A program made the position numbers and the translations under genes. The notes beneath the pieces were generated by a model that was not told the DNA's origin, ran no database searches, and was given only the letters and a program-made list of their open reading frames with translations. From contig CM042087.1 of assembly GCA_023512835.1 (NCBI GenBank), forward strand, positions 9,030,550 through 9,094,549: DNA of 64,000 bases, given 5' to 3'. Shown one piece after another: positions 11,226 through 22,850 of this stretch. This stretch comes from Taxillus chinensis (lineage: Eukaryota > Streptophyta > Magnoliopsida > Santalales > Loranthaceae). Every line of letters begins with the position of its first letter. Positions within the stretch are counted from its first letter, which is position 1.

Positions 11226-11890
11226 GTGCGTAAGGCAATGAAGTCCTATGTTGTAACTCCTACAGAGAGAAGATATCTCTACGACATGTACCCTTTTCCG
11301 GACGACATTCGGACCATGGTTCGGAAAAATGACTCTTTACAACGAAGACATTGACAACTTCTCCGGAGTTGCTAAAATGGAGATATTTTATTTCCCATCT
11401 CTATAAGGATGGGCACTTGTTTGAAGTTACTGTGGAATGAAGGCTATCTTCCCAGTGTGGATCGATTCGGTCCTTAGGTGGGGAGGCCCTGGGGGATAGC
11501 AAGCCATGGAAAACTCTCTCAACTATCCCTCATTCCGTACCGGTCATGCGCCACATTTCATGATGGTTGTCTTTCATGATTCAGTCCAAGGATGATTCTG
11601 ATTGATTCGGCTCAGATTGTGGAGCATTTGTAAGAAAAAGATCAATGAAAAACATATGTCCTGGAGTTTTAGGCTTCTGTGAAGAAAATTGGATTATATA
11701 AAGAGTTGGGCATCACTCCCCTGAGTCCAACTGAAAAGTTTGCGACATTCCGGGCAAGCAAGTGCCACAACAGTTGGATGGAGATAGTTGCGGGGCATTT
11801 GTCTGTTACTTCATCAAGTCATTCTTGAAAGTGGACAAATCTTGGAGCCAACACACTACTTATACGATGAAGCAGTACAATGGAGCTTAG
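11226..11890 (+). pseudogene. Ulp1/C48-like cysteine protease remnant inside the retrotransposon
   Basis: The pieces follow the order of a Ulp1 (SUMO-protease, C48) domain. HFMMVVFHDSVQ (about 11554-11589) resembles the catalytic-His strand, which is usually HW-LVVID. ILIDSAQIVEHL (near 11597-11630) resembles the strand carrying the catalytic Asp and DS. QQLDGDSCGAFVCYFIK (11768-11818) resembles the Gln and catalytic-Cys motif Q-x-D-x-x-DCG-x-F-x-C. The last segment stays open to TAG at 11888-11890. The His and Cys segments lie in different frames, so the copy is dead. It is in sense with the element. Assignment is by motif order only; a captured host fragment is the alternative to an element-borne gene. 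Confidence 0.55.
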
Positions 11891-12074
11891 AGAGAAACGA
11901 CAACTATGATCTTCAAGTATAGTAAGCCTCATGTACCTTAGTGAAAATCTTATATTAAGGTTTGTATTGTATTTTGTTGTTGATAAATGAAAATTGGTTG
12001 TGATGCGTATTAAGTATGTTATCTTTTAGCACTGCTTACCGGATCGGATTACAAAGGATTTGAGCATATCCATA

Positions 12075-12086
12075 ATTGGGGGAGAT
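12075..12086 (+). promoter_or_regulatory. Polypurine tract of the Sirevirus-like element
   Basis: ATTGGGGGAGAT ends right before the TGTTGG start of the 3' LTR. This is the normal site for plus-strand priming in copia elements. Confidence 0.85.
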
Positions 12087-12862
12087 TGTTGGATCAAGCC
12101 CTGAATTTGGATAATGCTTTGATAAAGCCTTGTGTAATTTGATCGAGATCTTTGTATTTCTTTGATCGTTGGAAGATATTAGCAACGAAGTGTGACCAAC
12201 CACCTATGGAAGGTTCCGAGCTTCATTAGCACCCGAGTAAGGAAAATTACACCGGACCAAGAAGATGATACTTCATTTCACCGCATTTAAGGCTATCGGC
12301 TCGTGGCGTCCCGATGTAAGACAAACTCATTGAGAACCTAAAGAATCTTACACGTGGATCGCCCAGATATGTGGACACAACCTTGAAGTATATTTGGGAA
12401 CTCACAAAGGCAACTTATACTCAAAACCCAAGATCTTGAGCTCCACAAACCGCAGTGACGTCAAAGGCAGAGAGATTACCGAGGAATAGTTAGTGGACGC
12501 ATTCGAACTACAAGTTCCAAGGTTGTCTCTTAGGAATGTGTGTATAAATATTCATACTTGTACATTTGTGAAAAGGTGTGTGTATGTGTGCGAACTGAGC
12601 CCTGAATAACTTTGTATATGCACAAGAGCTCAAAAGAAATAATTTAGGCTAGTGTGTGAATCCCTTTGTAAACGGAGTGTAAGAGAGTTTGCTTCTATTT
12701 TGTTGTATTTATCTCTTGATAATAAAACAAAATACTTCCATATCTTATTATCTTCAGGTGATTCTATCACTTGATTAGATTAGTGTAGTGCCTTAAGAGA
12801 TCAAAAGAGTTTCGATAAAGAGCCTGTTCACCCCCCCCCTCCTGCTCCAAGGACCATCAACA
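12087..12862 (+). repeat. 3' LTR of the Sirevirus-like element (776 bp)
   Basis: Begins TGTTGG after the PPT and ends CCATCAACA, giving TGTTG/CAACA inverted ends. It contains TATAAATA (12543-12550), AATAAAA-type polyadenylation signals near 12720 and the C-rich run near 12830 usual in copia LTR ends. The next bases, AGCAA, are the expected target duplication, but the matching 5' copy is outside the window. Confidence 0.88.
12543..12550 (+). promoter_or_regulatory. TATA box of the copia LTR
   Basis: TATAAATA in the middle of the LTR, upstream of the polyadenylation signals, fits the U3 promoter. Confidence 0.6.
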
Positions 12863-14240
12863 AGCAAACATCCATAGATCAAGATCAGGTACCAATTGTG
12901 GGCGTTGTGAGGGTACTAATCCTTCCTACACGTAACCGACTCTCGAACCTTAATCTCTGGAACCGTAGGCCTTTCTCTTTGTAGGTACCCAATCAAACCT
13001 TAAATTGTTGTGGCACTGTTTTTTTTTTTTCATGGTTTATCGGGCCGTACAGGATGACTCTATGATCAATTGAATGAACCGCGTGGAGTCCATTCACAAA
13101 ATCAGTCTCAAGCCCTAGCTAAAACGGTTATGACGGAAAGAGGCGGGTAAGGCTCATATTGTCCTGCCCTGCTAAAATAAGTCAATTCTACATGAGTCAT
13201 ATGAATTGGCTGATGTGGCCTAAAATCAACATTAGATGTATTGTTCTAATTTCTAAAATCGAGACTAATCGGTCGGATTGGCCGTTAAACGAACCAAATA
13301 GATAATTTGATGGCAATTGCTGGAGCTATTAAAAAAAACAAGGTGGCGTCTAAGGACCTTAAAAAACAAAAATATTGCTTTCTTATCACAACGCGAATAG
13401 AAAATTTGGCAGATGTTGCCCAGTATCCAAAATATACATATATTGTTCTCAATGGGAGATCGACCGGATTTTGGTGATTAAATCAACGACTCCATAATTT
13501 GACCGCAATTGTTGAGTTTTTTTTTTACTAAAATCAAAGGTTTGGTCAGAGATAAAAATAATTATAAATATAAAAAGTGATATAATGAATGGTGCGATAA
13601 ATAAGTTAAACATTTATGAATAGTTTTTAATATCAATTCAATAAAAATTCACTTATGTTTCGCAAATAATTTTTAACTATGATTTGTTCATGAAAAAAAT
13701 CATGAATAATTAGTAAAATTTGTTTAAAATGAATAATAAATCAATTATTAAGTGTAATTTTTTAAAATATAAATATATATTTTTTATTAAATATAATTTT
13801 ATAAACATATGTTTTTTAATTATTATTAGAAATATATTTATTTAAACTTAAATTGGTTGTCTAAATCTAGTTTTTTAAAATATTTTGTTATATTTGTGTT
13901 AAGCATACTTGAAATAAAATGCTAAAATTTTATTTTTAAAATGTTATATTTATAGTATTTATACTATTTTAATATTTAAATTTATTAAAAATAAATTTAA
14001 AATTAATCCAATTAATTTTATACGGACCTCATTATCTCTTTAGGAAACTGTTTGTTCACTAATTGCCAAAACCGTTGACAATAAAATAACCAATTTTATT
14101 TTTAAATAAAATTGTTATTTTTATCTCATTAGGAAAATCGCTTGAATGACTAATTTTTTAAATAAAATATTTTTTATTTTTTAGATTTAAACTTCAACTT
14201 TTACCACCGGCACACCCCGGCACACCCCCACACCACACCC
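12863..14240. other. Degenerate intergenic DNA with a Tat-LTR-like scrap
   Basis: About 12895-12990 carries the motif CTAATCCTTCCTACACGTAA, which also occurs near the ends of the Tat-type LTRs at 29250 (plus) and 35095 (reverse). The rest is non-coding and becomes very AT-rich from 13560 to 14190. A short CACACCCC cluster lies at 14210-14240. No gene is seen. Confidence 0.5.
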
Positions 14241-14621
14241 CCTTCTAAATCTAAACACAAGACAAACACCCCTACAATATCCTTGTCCTAGCAAAGAAAT
14301 ATTCATTCACTCCAACTCGGTTAAGAATCAAACGAAAACATTCAGTCAGCAAGGAAATATTCCAACGTAGACCAAAGGAATCCAGCGAACAGCACATTTA
14401 TTAGTACGTAGTCACTATGATACATCCGCAAACATATATATACCAAGAACTGTCTCAAATCCAACACCCCAACTCGAACCAGGATTAATAACATGCATGC
14501 ATAAGGAACAATCTACCAGCCAAATGGCACCCAACTCATGCCCTAGCTGATCGATCCATTCCCCAACACTTATTGATCATATGACATTAAAACGGACGCC
14601 TGAATCTACTGGGTCTTCTCC

Positions 14622-17600
14622 TCAGGCATTACTCTTCTCATCAGCAATAAGGTCCATCACCACGCGCATGATACTACCATTGTTCTTCTTCAACAGCTTC
14701 CTGTTGACATCGGTATCAGAGAAACCCTGCATCCAAAACCCGAAGTTCAATTTCATATTTTACTCTTAAACCATATGCCAACAACGGAAAAACAGAGTTC
14801 GAACATCTTAAAATGGATAGTACAGTGTCGCTACCATTTCTTCCAGTTCCTGGAGGATTGGGTCCCACTCGTCCAATTCACAAAGATCACACACTGACTG
14901 CTCCAAATCGAACTCATTCATCCTTAAGATCTCCTTGTTCACACCAACCTGCTTAAAACCCATTTCCTCGAGCTCCCTCAGCATACTCTCTTCAACATCA
15001 TTATTGACATGAGTCCTTTCAGGGATACCAGTGCATCACTAACAAGAGATTGTTCAGGGAATACAGTAGCTGGTGCTATGTCTGCAAAATCAGGGTATGG
15101 CTCCAATGAGGAAACAGTAAAAAGGAATAATAGGATGGGAACCGTCATTGCCAACTAGCAAGGAATCATTTATAGGGAAGTTCATCTCCTGGTCCTTGAG
15201 GGTCTGTTTGGCAACCACTAGCTCTGCAGATTCTATAGCAGCATCAGGATTCAAAGGTTCAGGAGGCCTACAATCTACCAAGGGTCTAGCTTCTGTGTCT
15301 ATAAATACAGAATGTTTGCACCCACTGCTCTCCGGAGGTAAGTTCAAGTTTAAACCACATGAAGTATCACACAATGGCTCATTCAAAGATCGATCAACCT
15401 GCACAAACAGGTCATATAATCATGTAGGATAGAATACATGAGCGCTCAACCATCCGCTCCAGAAATGCAAAGGGAAAAAAAGAGAGAAGAAACAGGGAAC
15501 TTAGATACAGCACTGCAAGGCAGAACCTGTATGAGAACCCAAACTCGTTGCCCAAACTTCTGGCCAGACGGCAATGACATCCTCCAGTATGAAACATATC
15601 GACCTGGGAGTTCAGGTGCTTTAAATGAAACTCCAATGTCAACCTCCGAGTCCACAGGCACACCCAAGAAAGGAACCTGACATGTGTCAAAATGCATCAA
15701 TACCTGCTAATGTATGAAGCAGGACAAATATAAGCCCCGAGAAGGAAAAGAATGAATTAAGAGCTTCAAACAATTAATTACAAATTAAGGTAATTAACCA
15801 AAGGCAAAGGAAAAGTTGATCATATTGCATTACAAAGTAGTGGAAAAAATATGAACACCAAAACATAAAGAAGTTAATTCAGTAAGGAAAAGCACAGACC
15901 TTTACATTAATTGAAACTTCCTCACTCATTTTTTACACCCCAATCCATACAAGCTCTGTCCCCTTCGGCCACACGGTAGTGCCATTGTTGCGCATCCTCC
16001 AAATCTTAAGAAATTTGGTAGATGGGGCCATAACAGTTCCGTCCATGAAATTTACATCCAAAACAAAACGACTGTTTAACTTGGCTCGAGGTTGCTTCAT
16101 TCTACCTTTCAAATGATGTGAACGTGCCTATAGATTTAAAGCAGGCCGGCAGCTGCATATTATTAGGGCAGGAAAATTTTAACAAATAAAAATGGATCAC
16201 TTGAGAAATTAACAGATCAACATACTGGATCACAAGATCCCTTCAGCTTCCACGGATGCAAATAAGATGCAGGTCGATCCATTCGAATGTATAAATCTTC
16301 ATTTCCCAGTTCAGAAAAGCAACCACTACAAAGGTCATAATTTAATTTTCTGCAGAATCAGGACAGTGCTGTTAATAACAAGAACATCATATCAGACTCA
16401 AAAGAATTTATACAATTTCCGTACACTTTAGACTTGAAGCGTGGCCCAATTATTGGATGAACCCCACAACCATCACAACGAACATGCCTGTGGAATACAT
16501 TAGTGTTGTCTTTGTGTTCAAAGGTCCCTTTCTTTAGATAAAGATGAGGATAAGAGGCAGGGCGTGTAGTTAAATCATTTGATAAAGGCAACCCACTAAA
16601 TGGACATTGGCTAACAATATTATCCAGATGAGCAGACCACTTATAACCATCAGAGAATTCATGCACACCAAAATCAACTATTTTCCCACAATGTTTACTC
16701 TTATGCCCATTTTTACTCCCCTCGCTCTCACCAGCAAGAACATCAGATATGCGGGCTGGAGCTTTTGAAGTTGCACAAACATCTGGAGCACAATCAAGAG
16801 GGATATTAAGATCTACAGGAGTGAGAGGAGATTCTACAATGTTTCCAATGTCACCCTGTTGAATATTTTCAGCAGCTGTTACTCCATTTTTAGCATCCGG
16901 TAACACTTCTGGGCCATTCCCACCATCCACAGAATCCCTTAAGCCTGTAGAAACTGAGGAGAGAGGATGGTTTTGATAAGCCATGTCATCATAGCATGGT
17001 TCTGTGCTAAGCTGGGTCCCATAATCAGAATTTAACGGGAATTTCGACACAAAGGATGCAAGTTCCTCAGCAGGCACTGGATCAGAAGACATAGCTTTGA
17101 ACAATTCACATAAAAGCTTTGAGATTGATTCACGTAGTGGTTCTGGTGCCAATGTGAGGATTTCAGCAGCCCCACGACTAATAAATGGGAATGCTTGCTG
17201 AAACTGGCACAATTTTATTTGTGTAGAAATTCCATTTGACCTAGCATGAGATCCAGAACCTTTCTCAGTATTTACAAGAACATTAACCAGAAGGGGATTC
17301 AAACTCTGCTGCACCACATCAGCCAAATCAACATCATCGACAAGTGATACTACATCACCATCTTCATCAACATATGTAAGTGTGAGATCAACATCAGGAG
17401 TGAAGTTGAAGAAGCCAACAACCTTATCCCTCAGTTTCTCTATGTCAAGATCCAGTTGTCCACTTTCACTGACATGTGAACCAAAGCGCCTACGTGTATC
17501 TCCATATTTCACCTAAATACATATATAAAGAATGTTTATAATGCAAAATAATCAACCAAAAGAATCTATACAAATAAAAAAAAATACAAAAAATAAAAAA

Positions 17601-18468
17601 TATGACAGGGACAATAGAATTCGCTATTAATTAATTTATAATGACGTATAGATGTGCAAGCATTTGAAAAAGCACATCAATAATTAACACAACAGTTGTT
17701 ACTCAGAAAAAGAAACCACTTTGTCATAACTCCCTCCCTACCTTCAATGTGTCCAATTGAAATATTTTGAACACAATTTGGAAGGTTGATTTAAACCCCA
17801 TTTATTATGTTAAAAGACTCGATGGATTAGATTTAAAATTTTAAATATAAAAAAAATCAATAAAAATCCACACTCTTTAATGATTTTCCGTTGAAACCAT
17901 CACAAAATGATACCATGGGGAAAATGAGAAACAATGAATAATTACAGAATTGAAAATCAAACGCGAATACAGATAAAGGCAAAGCAGCAAAATCCACAAG
18001 AATAGAGCGTCAGTATGTTAGAAGCAACAACAAACTAACCCAATTAAAACTATATCCGACTGATAATAAGCGATTAAATACGAAAGGGGTAATTTTCCCA
18101 CGCTTTAGTGTAAGTTAACCTGAAAAAAATAACTCAATTATGTAACTTTAACTACAGAGCGTTGATTTGTCATGGGTCAAATGAACTAGATTTCGACCTC
18201 AACCAGAAAATTTTAAATAAATAAATAAACAAAACCTGGTGAGCGCCTGTAAGAAAAAACAGAATGCACTAGTTCCTCAACCTTTCTCGTAAGCCAGAAA
18301 GCATAAACAAAATCTCACACACGATTAACGAACAACAACGGATCAGTACATATCAGAGGCAACTGAAGCGACGACCGTAGAAATGGAATCGACAACCGAT
18401 AAGATTCAAGTGAGAGACACAAAATCAAAAGGAGTGAAATCAAACCTTGATGACGATAGAACGATCCA
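14622..18468 (-). CDS. NBR1: NBR1-like selective autophagy receptor (with stop and frameshift lesions)
   Basis: NBR1 links ubiquitinated cargo to ATG8 on autophagosomes. Seven exons can be read: 18468-18445, 17512-16425, 16349-16226, 16127-15900, 15676-15527, 15398-14835, 14726-14622. All have GT-AG introns and total 2,283 nt (760 codons plus stop). The domains are PB1 (residues about 5-90, acidic YVDEDGDVVSLVDD), ZZ zinc finger (from CDGCG at about 354, continuing YDLCSGCF), FW domain (about 430-540, FVLDVNFMDGT, then LPGRYVSYWRM), and two UBA domains (about 680-726 and 727-760) with the ATG8-binding WDPI between them at about 716-719. The start MDRSIVIK plus VKYGD fits plant PB1 starts. Lesions: TAA at 15935-15933 (codon 477), an extra base in the A-run 15119-15123, and a compensating loss near 15030. 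The gene may be a recent pseudogene or carry assembly errors. Confidence 0.9.
15029..15123 (-). other. Out-of-frame segment bounded by two compensating indels in NBR1 exon 6
   Basis: Upstream codons run in frame to PIIPF. The plausible protein then continues in the next frame as VSSLEPYPDFADIAP until about 15031, and returns to the original frame at GIPERTH. One extra base in the homopolymer 15119-15123 and one missing base near 15030 explain it. Without correction the frame ends at TGA 15092-15090. Confidence 0.7.
15933..15935 (-). other. In-frame TAA in the NBR1 FW domain
   Basis: Exon 4 reads LVWIGV then TAA then KMSEEV. Plant NBR1 proteins have an acidic residue (Asp or Glu) at this point. 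The stop is in frame with the exon start at 16127 (64 codons in). Confidence 0.8.
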
Positions 18469-18957
18469 TAGCTTGCAAAAGACCTTGAGAGAGAAAGCAG
18501 AAGCGCGATCAAAGAAATCCTAATCGATGGGTAGAAGAAACAACACCCTAATTGAGGTGCTTAACGCATAAGAGAACTACCCATCGGAACTGCGTATGAT
18601 CTTATCCAATTCAACACGCATCTGTGGTCTATTTTGTGTCCTCGGAGGCCACGGGGTTGCTTATTCTCGAAGATTTCTGTTTTTTTTTAAGGTTGTTCAC
18701 GCCTACCGATACCAAGTGTAAAATGTTTATCATATTGAATTAATTAGTCTTACAAGAAAAAAAACAAAATAAATTACCTTTTGTAAGTAAAACCGTGATG
18801 TTTTAAAAAAATCTGCCGCTGGTCTCTCTCAATTGTCTCCATCAACGGCGCCGCACTCCCCCTCTACTCTCTGCGCCAAATCCACCACCACATCCAGAGA
18901 TCCCTACAATACCGCCCACCTTCATGTTTTTACAATTCCTCCCTCAACAAATCCTAA
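18469..18957 (-). promoter_or_regulatory. 5' flank and probable promoter/UTR of NBR1
   Basis: These 489 bp separate the NBR1 ATG from the nearest retrotransposon LTR. No TATA box or other element is convincing. A GC-richer piece (about 18800-18957) has short open stretches but no recognised protein. Confidence 0.4.
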
Positions 18958-19336
18958 TGTACGGGATCAGTCTTTATAGTAGCTTAACCCGTGCAGTATC
19001 TAGTTCTCATCCGTACGAAGGAACACTAGGTCAGCCTAACTCGTTGCATTTAGATCGGAACCCATCGATCCGTTATAAAGCAATTATGTAGGGAAGTGCT
19101 TAGCGGAAGAACGATTTAAACGAAGGCAACAAACAATTGTATTAATTGCTTGAAAGCTTTACAATATTACTCCCCTACATATAGATGTTAACACTTTTCT
19201 GACAGTGACATCAGGAGACATCATATAAAACCTAAAATCTCTACAACTTACTCTATAAGCTACGTTACAACACTTTATAAGGGGGAAATACCCCAAAATA
19301 GCTTAAGTGTGCTAGGATAAGCCTCGGTCCGTGACA
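18958..19336 (-). repeat. 3' LTR of chromovirus copy 1
   Basis: Ends with GTGACA on the plus strand (reverse of TGTCAC) and matches 24074-24459 along its length. It is preceded in element sense by the purine tract at 19337-19350. Confidence 0.9.
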
Positions 19337-19350
19337 TTCTCCCTCACCCG
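19337..19350 (-). promoter_or_regulatory. Polypurine tract of chromovirus copy 1
   Basis: On the minus strand, CGGGTGAGGGAGAA directly precedes the TGTCACGG start of the 3' LTR. Confidence 0.8.
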
Positions 19351-19379
19351 ATTTCGCAGCGTCCTCGTTGCGTCTTCGG

Positions 19380-19560
19380 CTTCCTCGAGCTCGTCAAACT
19401 GCCTGATGTAGCGTTCGACTCCTTCACGGTACTCTTTAATCTCCTTGGAGAATTGCCCCAGATCCTCTTCCTTCTCCCAGCTTGCCTCTTCAACCGGCTT
19501 GTTCTTCCATTAGACGTAATACTCCACCCGGCTTGGATCTACGCCTCTTCTTGGCACGAC
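19380..19560 (-). pseudogene. Chromodomain at the pol C-terminus
   Basis: The minus strand reads VEYYV, a TAA stop, then WKNKPVEEASWEKEEDLGQF. This is the chromodomain core, in which the residue before WK is normally Lys. Chromodomains of chromoviruses target integration to particular chromatin. The stop at about 19513-19511 cuts the domain off from integrase. Confidence 0.8.
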
Positions 19561-21345
19561 TCTACAAGAATGGATTTTCTCTATCTCTTTGTTGTAGGTC
19601 TTGCCTGTTAATGCTGTTGGTGTCCGCACCGCCCGTTGTCCGCTCGTATCTTCCAAGTCTTCGTGGTAAGGCTTGAGCAAACTAACGTGGAACACCGGAT
19701 GCCTTTGTAAGCTAGTCGGGAGGTCTAGTTTGTATGAGACCTTCCCAACTCTCTTAAGTACTTTGAAAGGCCCCTCATAGCGGCGCACCAAACCCTTATG
19801 CAATTGTCTAAGTGCTTTGGTTTGGCGCGGAAGGAGTTTGAGCATCACCATGTCTCCTTCTTGAAATTCTAAGGCCTTCCTTTGTTGATCTGCCCACTTC
19901 TTCATCTTCTTCGCCGCTTTGTGCAAGTATGCCCTAGCCAGATCCGTCTGTTCATGCCATCCTTTTGCAAACTTGAACGCCGTGAGGCTCTTTCCAGTAT
20001 ACCCCCGAGTGATGGAAGTGGGCGTCAATGGTTGCTGCCCAGTTGCGAGTTCGAACGGGCTCTCGTTTGTGGACTCGCTCTTCTGCAAGTTATATGAGAA
20101 TTGGGCTATGTCTAGCAACTTGGCCCAATCTCTTTGATTGGCACTCATGTAGTGCCTCAGATATATCTCCAGTAAGCCATTGACATGTTTTGTTTGGCCG
20201 TCTGTTTGTGGGTGGAAACTTGTTGAAAAGTTTAAGTTCAAACCCATTATCCGGAATAGCTCAGTCCAAAACCGCCCAGTAAATCATGAGTCCCGATCGC
20301 TCATGATTGTCTTTGGAATGCCCCATTACTTCACTACGTACTTGAAGAATAGTCGGGCCGTGTCATCTGCCGTGCAGTCCTTCAAAGCTGGAATGAAAAC
20401 TCCATACTTAGAGAATCGGTCGACCACCACAATGATCGTACTGCATCCTTCGGATCTTGGGAGACAAACAATGAAGTCCATCGAAACACTTTCCCAAGGT
20501 CTTTTCGGAGTGGGCAATGGTTCTAACAGTCCCGCCGATTGTCGATTCTCTATCTTGTCTTGTTGGCACACAAGACAAGTCCTCACGTACACTTGGACGT
20601 CCTCGTAAAGTTGAGGCCAGTAGTAGCTTCTTTCCACCAACGCCAAGGTATGATCGACTCCGGAATGGCCAGCCCACCGCGAGTCATGACATTCTTTGAG
20701 GATGTCTCTCCTCAAACTTCCCCATTTTGGAACGTACACCCGTTCCCCTCGAGTATGGAGCAAGTCGTCCCTTAGCCAAAATCGTCGCGTCTTCCCAGCT
20801 TTGACGCATTCCACCAAGGACTTGGCTAATGGATCGTGCTCCATTCCTTCCTTCAGTTTGTCCACCAGGGGGAATTGTGGTTGGCTAATGGATGCGAGTT
20901 TCGCCTTCTGACTTAGTGCATCGGCCACCACATTATTTGTGCCCAGTTTGTACTCGAGCACAAAGTCAAATTCCGCTAGGAGTCCTTGCCATCGTGCTTG
21001 CTTCAGAGTTAAGTTCCTTTGAGTTAGGAAATAACTCGTAGCAATATTGTCCGTCTTCACCACGAACTTGGACCCTAGTAAGTAATGCCTCCACACCCGA
21101 AGGCAATGCATAACTGCCATCATCTCCTTTTCATGCACCGCGTACCTCCGTTCAGTGCCATTAAGTTTCCGGCTTTCATATGCTACAGGATGCCCCTCCT
21201 ACATTAGAACTCCACCGATGGCAAAGTCTGAAGCATCCGTGTGAACTTCATAAGGCTTCGTATGGTCCGGCAATGCCATCACCGGTCCGTTTGTCACGGC
21301 TTGCTTCAACTTATCAAATGCCTCTCGGCAAGCATCATCCCACAC
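19510..21345 (-). pseudogene. Chromovirus copy 1 pol: RNase H and integrase
   Basis: The RNase H motifs include VHTDASDFAIGG, RYAVHEKEMMAV and TDNIATSYFL. Integrase follows with its HHCC finger (CHDSRWAGHSG ... CLVCQQDK), the first catalytic Asp in SMDFIVCLPRS, the second in MSDRDS, and the HPQTDGQTKHVN region with the segment that should carry the Glu altered (TKHVN where TEVVN is usual). The frame is broken near 21345, by a stop in the RNase H region, near 20325 and near 20280. Confidence 0.82.
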
Positions 21346-22850
21346 TCAAGTCTTGTTCTTCTTTAATAGTTCCGTCAAGGGTGCGGCAATGTGGGAATAG
21401 CCGTGGATGAATCTTCTATAGTAGTTAACCAAGCCAAGGAAGGAATGCATTTTAGGGACTTTCTTGGGCGTCTCCCATTCCTTGATGGCTAACACTTTCT
21501 TGTTATCCATCTTCAACTTGCCGCCGCCGATAATGTGACCCAAGAAGGGCACTTCCTTCTTCGCAAAGTCACATTTCTCCTTCTTCACAAAGAGTTGGTT
21601 CTCCCTTAAGATTTGGAAAACCCGTTGTAGATGTGCCTTGTGTTCCTCCAAGGTTTTGCTGTAGACGACAATGTCATCAAGGTACACCACGACGAATCTG
21701 TCCAAGTATGGTTGGAAGATCCGGTTCATCAACGTACAAAATGTGGCAGGGGCGTTTGTGAGGCCAAAGGGCATCACTAAGAACTCGTAAGAGCCGTATC
21801 TTGTGACGCACGCCATCTTTGCCTCATCACCTTCGGCTATCCGCACTTGCCAATATCCCGATCGCAAGTCTAGCTTTGAGAACCATCTCGCAGCACCACG
21901 TTGATCAAAGAGGTCGGATATAAGTGGGATGGGGTAGCTGTTCTTCACTGTGATCTTGTTGAGCGCCCTATAGTCAATGCATAGCCGCATCGACCCATCG
22001 TGCTTCTTTTGGAACAACACCGGTGATCCAAATGGCGCTTTGGATGGCCGAATGAATCCGGCATCCAACAAGTCCTTCAGTTGTTTTCGAAGTTCCTCCA
22101 ACTCCGGTGGTGCCATGCGATAGGGCACCGCAGCAGTAGGCCTTGCACCGGCCTCTAGCTCGATCTTAGTGTCCACCTCCCGCTTCGGCGGAAGTTGTTT
22201 GGGGAGTTCGGGTGGCATAACGTCCCCAAACTCTTCAAGGACCGTCTTCACTTCGGTTGGGGGCTCCTCCCCAACACTTGGGCATTCTTCCTTCACCATG
22301 GCAATGAAGGTTGGCTCCTGTCGCCAAACTCCTTTGGACAGTTGGAGCGCCGAAAGAGACTTCATCTTGAGCTCTTCCTCCCGCATTACCTTTACCATGC
22401 ACGTTTTCCCCTCGTCCATGATGCACATTGTGTTGGTGCTAGGAATTGGAATAGCCCACACTTGGTCAACGAACTCCATCCCCAGCACCATGGGATAGTC
22501 GTCCATCGACACCACGAAGAGATTCACCTTGCCTCTCCACTGGCCAATACTTAGCTCGACACCTCGAGCCACGCCGTGGATTGGACTAGCACTGGAGTTT
22601 ACCGCTTTCAGCCAGCCCTTCTCTTCCTTGTAGACTATCCGCAGTCTATGAGCTTCTTCGACCTTGATGAAGTTGTTGGTCGCACTCGTGTCCACCAAGG
22701 CCTTAGTTTCAAGGTTGTTGGCCTTAGCGACCACGTACATGCGCCCCTTCTGTCGTCCGGATGGTGGCACCTCCACCTTCGCCTTGATTGCATTGAGGAG
22801 TTGCAAGGAACCAAGTCGTGGATCCCTCGTATTTCTCTCTTCGTCTTCGT
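21346..22850 (-). pseudogene. Chromovirus copy 1 pol: protease and reverse transcriptase
   Basis: The protease active site reads [10 protein letters not shown] (around 22692), with Ser for the usual Gly of DTG. RT contains [59 protein letters not shown] and the catalytic [11 protein letters not shown] (around 21690-21660). The long open frame 23331-21346 carries the gag end, protease and RT in one reading frame, as in chromoviruses with a single Gag-Pol ORF. Confidence 0.88.

Larger units (their letters stand above)
1..12862 (+). mobile_element. Sirevirus-like Ty1/copia retrotransposon, 5' end outside window
   Basis: The order gag, protease, integrase, reverse transcriptase, RNase H identifies Ty1/copia. 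About 5.6 kb lies between the end of pol (6468) and the 3' LTR (12087), and it contains repeated polypurine motifs and an env-like ORF. That layout, with a long gag bearing a coiled coil and one CCHC knuckle, is typical of Sireviruses. The 5' LTR, primer site and gag start lie left of the window. The copy is dead: stops, frameshifts, a lost protease Asp, a solo LTR inside RT (3514-5729) and a tandem duplication (7252-9471). Lineage is inferred from layout and motifs. Confidence 0.85.

Noticed and set aside
13560..14190. MITE or other DNA transposon in the AT-rich block
   Set aside because: No terminal inverted repeats or TA/TTA duplications could be found by eye.
16358..16424. C-terminal tail after FKSKV in the long NBR1 open frame
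   Set aside because: It is intron read-through. The ZZ domain continues properly in the exon at 16349-16226 after a GT donor at 16424-16423.
18800..18957. Exon-like GC-richer stretch cut by the chromovirus insertion
   Set aside because: Two frames are open, but neither gives a recognisable protein and no start or splice context is convincing.
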